A DNA stretch of 64,000 bases, from positions 1 through 64,000 of the forward strand of contig CAZHGC010000012.1 in assembly GCA_964531385.1 (NCBI GenBank). Direction: 5' to 3'. The notes below the pieces were generated by a model that saw nothing but the letters and a program-made list of their open reading frames with translations, had not been told where the DNA came from and did no database searches. The DNA comes from MGBC114079 sp964531385 (GTDB lineage Bacteria; Bacillota; Clostridia; Lachnospirales; CAG-274). Positions 41,812 to 49,653 of this stretch are shown piece by piece (the first letter of the stretch is position 1; each line of letters opens with the position of its first letter). The position numbers and the translations under genes are program-made.

Positions 41812-44800
41812 ATGAAGCGAAGATTATTAGCTTTTGCTTTGGCATTTACAATGACTTTTGGTTCTTTCACTGTAAATGCTGAAGAAGCTGCTGTTGATGT
41901 TGATAGTTCAGCTGTTTCCGATGAGATGACTGTTGAGGAAGAACAGCAACAGCAAGAAGAAGAAAACGCTGATGCTGAAGTTGTTGCAGAAGAAAACGCT
42001 GATGCTGATGTTGTTGCAGAAGAAGAAAACGCTGATGCTGAAGTTGCTGTTGATGAAGAAACAGAAGCTGTTTCTGAAGCAGACAACTCTGAAAACGGTG
42101 GAAGTTCTGACAACTCTGAAAGCTCTGACAGTTCGGAAGCAGTTGCTTCGGAAGCTTCAAATTTGGCAAGCACAGGTGGCAGTGCTGTTGAAAAAACAGC
42201 TGAAACAGACGAACAAGTTAGCCTTGATTCTCTTGTTACCGAATGGATTAGCGGAAAAGCAGGTGCAGAAAATACTGTAACTGTTAATAAAGATGGTTCT
42301 GTTACCATTTCAAGAGGTAAAAAAGCTAATTCAGGTAAGTTTTCAAATACTGCCGACCAATATGCTTATTATGCACCTAAGGGAGGACTTCCTTTAACAA
42401 AGGATTTTGTTTTCTCTGCAACTATGAGCGTTGACGGTTTGTTGACTTTTGGTGATACAAACCAGGCACAGGCATCTGCCGGTATGATGATTGTTCCGGA
42501 ACTTGACAAAACTCCGCCAAGTGTTTCTTTGAGTATTGCAATGGAATCAAATTCAAAAGGTTACATTGGTGCAAACGTTAGAACAGCTTTTGACGAAGAC
42601 GGAAATTATAAAGTTCAGGCTCGTCCGCCTGCAAACAAAGACGGTCATACTTTTGTTAGATTGTCTGAATCTTTTACAGACGGTGCTGACAGAGGTTCTT
42701 TTGACCTTAAAATTGAAAAAATCGGTTATTCTTACATAGTTTCCTGCGGAGACCAGAAAGTTAAATATGACTATGCAAAAGAAAACTTTATGGGTGCAGA
42801 CGGTACAAACCAAACTATTTACCCTATTTTCTTTGGTGCTCGTGATGCTGTTGTTACTTTCAGCAACATTAAGCTTGAAGTTGAAGACAGAGAAGCTAAA
42901 GGAATTACAATTATTAATGATGCAACAGACAGAACTGCTCTTGTTGGAAACGAACCGGAACTTCCGGGTCTTAAAGTTGGTATTGAATATACTGACGGTT
43001 CTGTTAAAGAACTTAAAGAAGGTTATGCTATTACAGGTTATGACAAAGACAAAGTTGGAAAACAAGTTGCAAAAATCACAGTTGGTGATTTTTCAGTAGA
43101 CTACGAAGTTGAAATTTTGAAAAAGACTTGTACTTCAATTCAAATTGTTTCACAGCCTATGAAAGTTAATTATTATGAAGGCCAGTATTTAAGAACTGAC
43201 AATCTTGTTGTTGAAGCAGATTACAACGACGGTGAACACGTTACTTTGAAAAGGGACGAATATGAATTTGTTATAAACGGCAAAGTTGTTAAAGAAAACG
43301 AGTTTATTACATCTGATTTGGCAGGAGACGACCTTGATTTTGTTATCAGAAGAGTTGAAACTGACGAAATTGGTTCGGGTACTGCAAAAGATTCTTTCAA
43401 AGGTTCTGTTTCTCCGTTGAAATTGGACCACATCAGAGTTAACTTAAACCCTGCAAAAACAACTTATTACATTGGCGAAAAACAAGATTTAAACGGTATG
43501 ATTGTTAAAGCTTACTATGTTTCTGCCGATGGTTTGACAACTAAATCTGACGTTCTTCAAGAATCTGAATATACTGTTTCAAACAATCTTGATACTTCAA
43601 AAGTTGGAACTCAGAAAATTGTTGTTACAGACAAATTTAACACATCTCTTTCAGATGATTTTGAAGTTAAAATTCAAGTTAAGAGATTTTCAAAAGCTTA
43701 CATCACTTCTTACCCAAGAACTACATATCCTGTTTTGATGGGCGTTACTGATTATGACCCTCAAAAATGGTTTGACCATTATAACGGAAAAACTGATGGA
43801 ACTATGGGTACTGTAGCTGATGAAACAAAACAATACAATCAAGGCAATCTTGAAATTACTTATATGTATTCAAACGGAGAAGAAGTTATTGCTCCGGAAA
43901 CAGAATACAAAGTTGTTCTTGATGAATTTGACATTAGAGATGCTTCCAAAGATAACAAAATTAAAATTGTTTTCCCAGAGGGAAGCGAAGCTTATGGTAC
44001 AGAAGATATAGTTTTGCCTGTAACTGTTAAAGATTATGGCAAAAACTATTGGAAACCTATTATCTTTGGTGCTTCAACAACAGCATCAAAATCAAGAAGT
44101 CCGGAACAAGATAAAATGGGTATGATTATGACTGATGCAGCAGGTAACGAAACTCATTTCGATACTACAGGCTGTAACGGTAAATCTATTGGACACAGCT
44201 ATTCTGACTCTACAATTGAAGAAGACGGAAGTTCTATTAGAATTTGGGCAAACAACGGTGCCGGAAAACAGGCTGACTCTAACGACGGTATTTCATTCTA
44301 TTATACAAGACTTAGCACAAAAGATGACTTCAGACTTAGTGCTGACATTTTAGTTAATTCTTATATTAACGGTGATACTGACGAAAACAGAGACGGTCAG
44401 GAAGGTTTTGGTATTATGGCAAGAGACGTTGTCAGCCTTACTCCAAGCCCTGAATATTTGGAAGAAGCAGGCGACAGCGCTTATGTTGACCCTAAAACAA
44501 AAGACAAAATTCAATTTGTTTACACTCCGGACAAAGCTCTTAAAGATGTGAACGGAGAACCTGAACCTTACAGCACAGCTATTTACAACTATGCAAATAT
44601 GGTTCTTCTTGGAGGTCACAGCGGAAGCGGTTGGCCTGCAGACCCAGAGGCTGATACATATTTGTTTAACACAACAAAGAACCGTATTAACCTTATTTAC
44701 AGAACATTTATCGATGGCGACCCTTATTCTGCAAGCTCTAACGTTTCAAGAAGTTCTGTTAAGAAAACACTTTCTCAGGATTTCCCTGAACCGGGCAGTA

Positions 44801-47766
44801 GATACCACCTTGTTTTTGAAAGAGTTCAAGGCGGATATAAAGGAACTTGCTACGATTATCAAACAAAAGAATTTAGAACAGACTACATCTGCTATGACGA
44901 AAGTTCAGACGAAGGCGATTTGGACGTTTTAGACCCAGACAACATTTATGTTGGTTTCTTTGCAACTCGTTATGCTGACATTACAGTTAGCAACGTTGAC
45001 CTTGTTAAATCTGAACCTTCAACAGATATTGAAGCTGTTTCTGACGAAACAAACAAACTCACTGTTCCAAAACTTTACCTTAAATCAAATATTTATTCTA
45101 CAAATATTGATTATAATCTTGTTTTGAGAACAAGCAACAACTCCGGTGGTAGGGTAACAATTCAGCAAGACGGAAAAGTTGTTTATTCAAACGCTGTTGT
45201 TAAAAAAGCAGAATCTCTTTTCCCTGTTACACTTAAACCAAACGAGACAAGTGTGTTTACTGTAATGTATACACCAAGTTATATTTCGGAAGATTCTAAC
45301 AGATATCAAGAGTTATCTTCCTATGAACCAACATATTACACTTATGAAATTTCTCATAAAGGAAACTTTGATACTGAAAAACAATTTATTTATGTATCAC
45401 CTGAAGGAACAGCAGGAGCAACGGGCGATATTAACGACCCAATGAGTTTTGATGTTGCACTTGGACTTATGAAACGTGGGCAGTCAATCATTATGCTTCC
45501 GGGAACATATGTTAGAAATGCAAAAATTGAAATTGATGAAACAAGCTCCGGCACAAGCCAGAAGAGAAAAGCAATTATTGGATATAACAAATATCAGGCA
45601 AAAGAAGAAGGTTATGCTGTTGACGGATATGATTTTGACGGAGACGTTGTATTTGACCTTCAAGGAAAATATGCAGGTTTTGTAAACCACGCAGATTATT
45701 GGACATTTAAAAACTTTAACATTACAAACGGCGGAAAGAACTCTAAAGCTTTCCACACAGGCGGTGATTATGGTCTTGTTGAAAATATTAAAATTTACGA
45801 CTGCCAAGATTCCGGTATGTGTCTTAGCCGTACAAGTTCAAGCCAGGAAACAATTAAAGACTGGCCAAGAAACAACCTTATTAAAAACTGTGAAGTTTGG
45901 AACTGTGCCGATGCTTCATTCAACAACTCTGACGGTTTTGCCGTAAAACTTACTGTTGGATATGGTAACAAGTGTCTTGGCTGTGTTTCTCACCACAACT
46001 CTGATGACGGTTGGGACTTGTTCTGTAAACAATCCGGCGGTTATATGGCTCCGGTTACTCTTGAAAGATGTATCACTTATAAAGGCGGATACAAACTTGT
46101 TGAAGACGGTACTGACAGAAAATGGTCTGAAAGCCGAGGCGGTAGAAACGGTTTCAAAATGGGCGGTGACTCAATGCCTATTGATAACGTTCTTATAGAC
46201 TGTATAGCTTTTGAAAATGGTAATGTTGGTGTTACTTCAAACAGTAACCCTCTTATGACTGTTAGAGGCTGTGTTGGATATATGAACGAAGGTTCTAACT
46301 TCTCTATGGGAAGTAACTCTGTTCAGGCATCTGTTGACTATGATGTTAAAGGTCTTGTTTCTTACAAACCTCAAAAAGGCTCTGCTAAAGGTGGCGACAG
46401 TATTCAAGGTTATGCTTATGACAAAGATTATAACTATTTGAAACGCAGCACAGGCACTGCTTCTGTTAATGGTTCTGGCGAAGAAGTTGACGACAGCTTC
46501 TTTGTTAGCCTTGAAAGTCCGGTTGTTAAAGGTCACATTCCTCAGGACCCTGCAACAGGCGAATATCTCCTTAACGGATTCCTTGAGCTTACTGATGCTA
46601 CAAAAGCTAAAATTCAGAACAGCGAAGGTTATGAAGATATTGAAGAAAGCACAGAAGAAACAACAGAAGAAGGTTCAAACGACGGCGATGTAATCGTTGG
46701 ATATACAGGTGGCGGATCTTCTAAGAGAAGCAACTCTTCTTCAACTGCATCAAGCAACAACAAAGCTGATAAAACTGACAAAACTGAAGTTGACAAGACA
46801 GAGGATAAGGCTGATAAGGCTGAAACTGATGCTTCGGAAGACAACAAAACAGAAAATACTGGAAACGAAAGCGTTGATGCTGAAACAGGTTCTGCTGTTG
46901 AAGTTTCTTCTTCAGACAAAGTTACTGAAGTTAAAGCCGGCGATGTGACAGTTGCTGTTCCTGTTAAAACAGAGGGCAAAGTTACTGTTGACAAATCGGA
47001 AGCTCTTGACGGAAATGCTGTTTCTGTTGATTTTGATATGAAACTTAACGACCCTGCTTGGATTGAAATTCCATTTGACGGAGATACTTCAAATCCGGAT
47101 AAGATTGTTGCGGTTTCTTGCGATGAAAACGGAAACACTAAAGTTATTAAAGCAGGTTATTATGACCCTGCAACAGGAAAGATTGTTCTTCCTGCAACAG
47201 AGTCAGGTGTTTATGGTGCAATTGTTAGCGATGTTTCATTTGATGATATGAACGGACATTGGGCTAAAACTTTTGTTGAAGCTCTTGCTGCAAGAGGCAT
47301 TGTAAACGGTGTTACTGCAAGCAAATTTGCTCCTGATGCAAAAATTAAGAGAGGCGACTTTACTTTAATGCTTGCTCAGGTTATTGATATTACATCTTCA
47401 AATGATTCAGGTTTTGCTGATGTTTCTACTTCTGACTATTATAGCAATGCTATTGCTGCCGCTAAGGAAGCCGGCATTGTTAAAGGAATTAGCGACACTG
47501 TATTTGGTGCAAAAGATAACATTTCAAGACAAGATGTAATGACTATTGTTGCAAGAACTCTTGAATTGGCAGGTGCAACTTTAACTCCTGCAGATTTGGG
47601 TCAGTTTGCTGATGCTTCGGAAATTTCGGATTATGCTAAGGATTCGGTTGCAAAACTTGTTGGTGCGGGAATTATTTCCGGAAACAACGGTAAAATTAAT
47701 CCTAAAGATAGTTTAACTCGTGCTGAAGCTGCAAAAATTCTTTATGAAGTTTGGAAAAGATTTTAA
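41812..47766 (+). CDS. Giant SLH-anchored pectate/rhamnogalacturonan lyase (PL9)
   Basis: 1984 residues. Signal peptide (LLAFALAFTMTFGSFTVNAE); an acidic stretch with three copies of ENADAEV-type repeats (about 50-85); a lectin-like region (about 155-360); Ig-like domains (about 363-630, e.g. ITIINDATDRTALVGNEPEL and LDHIRVNLNPAKTTYYIGEK); a second lectin-like region (about 745-1063); the PL9 beta-helix (about 1190-1600) with NNSDGFAVKLTVGYGNKCLG, HHNSDDGWDLF (calcium Asp) and GGRNGFKMGGD (catalytic Lys); a Lys/Asp/Thr linker; three SLH domains (about 1810-1984, DMNGHWAKTFVEALAARGIV, FADVSTSDYYSNAI, LTRAEAAKILYEVW). It would sit in the S-layer and cut pectin by beta-elimination. AAAGGAGG precedes ATG 41812. 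Confidence 0.92.
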   Translation: MKRRLLAFALAFTMTFGSFTVNAEEAAVDVDSSAVSDEMTVEEEQQQQEEENADAEVVAEENADADVVAEEENADAEVAVDEETEAVSEADNSENGGSSDNSESSDSSEAVASEASNLASTGGSAVEKTAETDEQVSLDSLVTEWISGKAGAENTVTVNKDGSVTISRGKKANSGKFSNTADQYAYYAPKGGLPLTKDFVFSATMSVDGLLTFGDTNQAQASAGMMIVPELDKTPPSVSLSIAMESNSKGYIGANVRTAFDEDGNYKVQARPPANKDGHTFVRLSESFTDGADRGSFDLKIEKIGYSYIVSCGDQKVKYDYAKENFMGADGTNQTIYPIFFGARDAVVTFSNIKLEVEDREAKGITIINDATDRTALVGNEPELPGLKVGIEYTDGSVKELKEGYAITGYDKDKVGKQVAKITVGDFSVDYEVEILKKTCTSIQIVSQPMKVNYYEGQYLRTDNLVVEADYNDGEHVTLKRDEYEFVINGKVVKENEFITSDLAGDDLDFVIRRVETDEIGSGTAKDSFKGSVSPLKLDHIRVNLNPAKTTYYIGEKQDLNGMIVKAYYVSADGLTTKSDVLQESEYTVSNNLDTSKVGTQKIVVTDKFNTSLSDDFEVKIQVKRFSKAYITSYPRTTYPVLMGVTDYDPQKWFDHYNGKTDGTMGTVADETKQYNQGNLEITYMYSNGEEVIAPETEYKVVLDEFDIRDASKDNKIKIVFPEGSEAYGTEDIVLPVTVKDYGKNYWKPIIFGASTTASKSRSPEQDKMGMIMTDAAGNETHFDTTGCNGKSIGHSYSDSTIEEDGSSIRIWANNGAGKQADSNDGISFYYTRLSTKDDFRLSADILVNSYINGDTDENRDGQEGFGIMARDVVSLTPSPEYLEEAGDSAYVDPKTKDKIQFVYTPDKALKDVNGEPEPYSTAIYNYANMVLLGGHSGSGWPADPEADTYLFNTTKNRINLIYRTFIDGDPYSASSNVSRSSVKKTLSQDFPEPGSRYHLVFERVQGGYKGTCYDYQTKEFRTDYICYDESSDEGDLDVLDPDNIYVGFFATRYADITVSNVDLVKSEPSTDIEAVSDETNKLTVPKLYLKSNIYSTNIDYNLVLRTSNNSGGRVTIQQDGKVVYSNAVVKKAESLFPVTLKPNETSVFTVMYTPSYISEDSNRYQELSSYEPTYYTYEISHKGNFDTEKQFIYVSPEGTAGATGDINDPMSFDVALGLMKRGQSIIMLPGTYVRNAKIEIDETSSGTSQKRKAIIGYNKYQAKEEGYAVDGYDFDGDVVFDLQGKYAGFVNHADYWTFKNFNITNGGKNSKAFHTGGDYGLVENIKIYDCQDSGMCLSRTSSSQETIKDWPRNNLIKNCEVWNCADASFNNSDGFAVKLTVGYGNKCLGCVSHHNSDDGWDLFCKQSGGYMAPVTLERCITYKGGYKLVEDGTDRKWSESRGGRNGFKMGGDSMPIDNVLIDCIAFENGNVGVTSNSNPLMTVRGCVGYMNEGSNFSMGSNSVQASVDYDVKGLVSYKPQKGSAKGGDSIQGYAYDKDYNYLKRSTGTASVNGSGEEVDDSFFVSLESPVVKGHIPQDPATGEYLLNGFLELTDATKAKIQNSEGYEDIEESTEETTEEGSNDGDVIVGYTGGGSSKRSNSSSTASSNNKADKTDKTEVDKTEDKADKAETDASEDNKTENTGNESVDAETGSAVEVSSSDKVTEVKAGDVTVAVPVKTEGKVTVDKSEALDGNAVSVDFDMKLNDPAWIEIPFDGDTSNPDKIVAVSCDENGNTKVIKAGYYDPATGKIVLPATESGVYGAIVSDVSFDDMNGHWAKTFVEALAARGIVNGVTASKFAPDAKIKRGDFTLMLAQVIDITSSNDSGFADVSTSDYYSNAIAAAKEAGIVKGISDTVFGAKDNISRQDVMTIVARTLELAGATLTPADLGQFADASEISDYAKDSVAKLVGAGIISGNNGKINPKDSLTRAEAAKILYEVWKRF
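41961..42060 (+). repeat. Short in-frame tandem repeat in the PL9-SLH gene
   Basis: Three copies of a unit beginning GAAGAAAACGCTGATGCTGA and coding for E-E-N-A-D-A-E/D-V-V-A-like peptides. The near-identical DNA suggests recent slippage. Confidence 0.85.
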
Positions 47767-48317
47767 TTTAAAATTTATCGGATTTCATTGAGATTATGAA
47801 GAGGGCGTTTGAAAAAACGCCCCAATAAAAAAGGACTGATTTGTTCGGTTATGAACAATCAGTCCTTTTCTTTGTTTTGCGGGGATAAATTTGGACTTGG
47901 TTTTTTAGTGTTAATTTTTGTGGCTCTTTGTCAATTGGCAAAATTATCTGTGTTATAAATTTTGACGGTTCTTTATGCTGTGGTTAGTGTAATTTGAAAG
48001 AGATTGTGGAAGTTGGAATGATAAAGTTATGAAATGGGTTGAATTTATAATAAGAGAAAGGCGTAATATATATTTTGTAATAAGATGGGAAAGAGGATTT
48101 ATATCTTATAGATTATAGCATATGTTTTGAATTAGGAATTTGAATGTTGTGGTTATGTAATACGAAATGTTTGAATATTTTGTGATATAATTGATTTGAG
48201 TCATAGTAATTTTTTTAAATAATGAACCTAATCTTTTGTTTTAAATGTTATAAAAGATTGGGTTTGGATATGTTTTTCTAACAATTATTTATTAATGCGT
48301 TTGTTTTGCAAAAATGG
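47767..48317. other. Gene-free region with an orphan hairpin
   Basis: About 550 bases. After the terminators the only structure seen is a 13-bp inverted repeat AACCTAATCTTTT (48225-48237) / AAAAGATTGGGTT (48252-48264) with one G-T pair and a 14-base loop. No open reading frame or clear promoter belongs to it. Confidence 0.6.
47803..47875 (+). terminator. Double terminator after the PL9-SLH gene
   Basis: First hairpin GGGCGTTT/AAACGCCC (47803-47822) without T-tract, then AAAGGACTGAT / ATCAGTCCTTTT (about 47830-47869) with GTTC/GAAC inside and a T-rich tail. Confidence 0.85.
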
Positions 48318-48361
48318 AAAAACATCTTTACAATTTTTATGAGATACGATATAATAATATT

Positions 48362-48450
48362 AGAAAAGGCAATCGAAAATGATTTGCCGACTAAACGGTA
48401 GTCACATTAAATAGTAGCCACGTCTTAGCGGAGAGGGCTACTATTTTTTT
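48362..48450 (+). ncRNA. Candidate antisense antitoxin RNA, copy 1
   Basis: Promoter TTTACA (48327-48332), 17-bp spacer, TATAAT (48350-48355). The predicted RNA starts near 48362, folds a 5' hairpin GGCAA/TTGCC (about 48369-48387) and ends at an intrinsic terminator ATAGTAGCC/GGCTACTAT (48411-48444) with T7. It covers the last toxin codons and the toxin 3' untranslated region, the RatA/txpA arrangement. Confidence 0.75.
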
Positions 48451-48530
48451 GCGTTTATGTAAAGAGCCACAACAGCCAAAAGGAATTGACCGATTGATAG
48501 CAACAAACTCAAAAATTCAAAGTTTGACAT
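48441..48530 (-). CDS. Candidate type I toxin, copy 1 (holin-like hydrophobic peptide)
   Basis: 29 residues: starts MSNFEFLSLLLSIGQFLLAV and ends VALYINAKK. One membrane helix with a Lys-rich end is the form of the TxpA/BsrG and putative holin-like toxin families, which depolarise the membrane when overproduced. Start at 48530 with GGGGGTG 6 bases upstream; that binding site can pair with CCTCC just before it, so translation may be restrained by RNA folding. Minus-strand promoter TTGCAA-17 bp-TAAAAT at 48707-48679 gives a ~140-base leader. The 3' end of the message is fully overlapped by the plus-strand RNA at 48362-48450. Confidence 0.75.
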   Translation of the reverse strand: MSNFEFLSLLLSIGQFLLAVVALYINAKK

Positions 48531-48535
48531 ACATA

Positions 48536-48586
48536 TCACCCCCTCGGAGGATAGTTGAGATAAGCTTTACAAAAGCAGTATCGCAC
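48536..48586 (-). CDS. Possible leader peptide of toxin copy 1
   Basis: A GTG-started 16-codon frame, MRYCFCKAYLNYPPRG, ends in TGA inside the toxin ribosome binding site (GGGGGTGA). AAAGGAGG lies about 13 bases upstream; an in-frame GTG at 48601 would give 21 residues. Translation of it could open the toxin binding site. This is inferred from layout only. Confidence 0.4.
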   Translation of the reverse strand: MRYCFCKAYLNYPPRG

Positions 48587-48771
48587 TAAAGAGAGGTTCA
48601 CCTCCTTTATTCAAAAAATAAAGTCGGCAAAGCTAAAAAACAAATAGCCGTTAATCATTATCGATTACCCATAGTCAAATTTTATCACAAAGAGTAATTT
48701 CTTGCAACAACGGCACTTTAAGATTAAAAAAACATCTTTACAATTTTTATGAGATACGATATAATAATATT

Positions 48772-48860
48772 AGAAAAGGCAATCGAAAATGATTTGCCGA
48801 CTAAACGGTAGTCACATTAAATAGTAGCCACGTCTTAGCGGAGAGGGCTACTATTTTTTT
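48772..48860 (+). ncRNA. Candidate antisense antitoxin RNA, copy 2
   Basis: Same promoter (48737-48765) and terminator (48821-48860) as copy 1. Confidence 0.75.
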
Positions 48861-48940
48861 GCGTTTATGTAAAGAGCCACAACAGCCAAAAGGAATTGAC
48901 CGATTGATAGCAACAAACTCAAAAATTCAAAGTTTGACAT
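48851..48940 (-). CDS. Candidate type I toxin, copy 2
   Basis: Identical 29-residue peptide to copy 1, 410 bases further on. Its promoter TTGCAA-17 bp-TAAAAT lies at 49117-49089; the one base that differs between copies (49111) is directly beside the -35. All other control elements are the same. Confidence 0.75.
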   Translation of the reverse strand: MSNFEFLSLLLSIGQFLLAVVALYINAKK

Positions 48941-48945
48941 ACATA

Positions 48946-48996
48946 TCACCCCCTCGGAGGATAGTTGAGATAAGCTTTACAAAAGCAGTATCGCAC
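48946..48996 (-). CDS. Possible leader peptide of toxin copy 2
   Basis: Same 16-codon GTG frame as at 48536-48586, again ending in the toxin ribosome binding site. Confidence 0.4.
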   Translation of the reverse strand: MRYCFCKAYLNYPPRG

Positions 48997-49137
48997 TAAA
49001 GAGAGGTTCACCTCCTTTATTCAAAAAATAAAGTCGGCAAAGCTAAAAAACAAATAGCCGTTAATCATTATCGATTACCCATAGTCAAATTTTATCACAA
49101 AGAGTAATTTTTTGCAACAACGGCACTTTAAGATTAA

Positions 49138-49483
49138 CAGGACAAACACACGAGTTAGTAAAGTATGAACAAAATATAGAAAGCACCGCTTTTTTATGCT
49201 AAACTAAAATAAAATAAAATAGGTGTTTTTTATGGAAAAATTATTGATTTATATTGAAATGATAGAAGATGTAAGGCAACAAACAAAAGTACTTCATAAA
49301 TTATTAGATATAGTGGTAATAGTGTTATTCGCAAAACTTGCAAATGCTGATGACTGGGAAGAAAAAGAGGTTTTGCATAAGTACGAATACAAAAGAATTT
49401 TTAGCGAAAATAATGAATTTATAATAAAAAAATTTTTATGGTTTTTATTTTTTTGAAAAATAAATTCTCGTGCGTTTGTTCTG
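49138..49483 (+). mobile_element. ISAs1-like insertion sequence remnant with terminal inverted repeats
   Basis: Left end CAGGACAAACACACGAG (49138-49154) and right end CTCGTGCGTTTGTTCTG (49467-49483) are inverted repeats matching at 15 of 17 positions. Between them is a fragment of an ISAs1-type transposase. A full element is over 1 kb, so most is deleted. The left end begins exactly where the 410-bp duplication stops. No clear target duplication was seen. Confidence 0.7.
49232..49456 (+). pseudogene. ISAs1-family transposase, N-terminal fragment
   Basis: The segment EMIEDVRQQTKVLHKLLDIV then VIVLFAKLANADDWEEKEV matches the N-terminal DDE_Tnp_1-associated domain of ISAs1 transposases (family form DPR....H.L.DIL...L.A...GADDWEE). 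About 75 residues remain of the usual ~370; the DDE catalytic domain is absent and the tail (KKFLWFLFF) is unrelated. Confidence 0.75.
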
Positions 49484-49492
49484 CCTGATATA

Positions 49493-49521
49493 TTGACATT
49501 TATTCCAAAATAAATTAAACT
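49493..49521 (+). promoter_or_regulatory. Possible promoter of the giant GLUG protein gene
   Basis: TTGACA, 17-bp spacer, TAAACT, just outside the right end of the ISAs1 remnant and about 130 bases before the start codon. The consensus -35 directly follows the element. Confidence 0.5.
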
Positions 49522-49653
49522 AAAAATGCTGACCAAAAATAAACTTTAATTATTTGGTTCTGCGAAAATACAGGGGTTGCATAAAAATGTGAGGTGATTT
49601 TAAAAAAACAGAACTTGTTGTACAGCAATTATTTTAAGGGTGGAGGTAAAAAA

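Larger units (their letters stand above)
48318..49137. repeat. 410-bp tandem duplication (two copies)
   Basis: 48318-48727 and 48728-49137 are direct repeats with an offset of exactly 410 bases. Reading both, the only difference seen is C at 48701 versus T at 49111, next to the -35 of the toxin promoter. Each copy carries a complete type I toxin-antitoxin-like module. Confidence 0.93.

Noticed and set aside
41592..42308. A 238-residue minus-strand frame rich in Ser/Ala
   Set aside because: Antisense shadow of the acidic repeat and signal-peptide region of the PL9-SLH gene.
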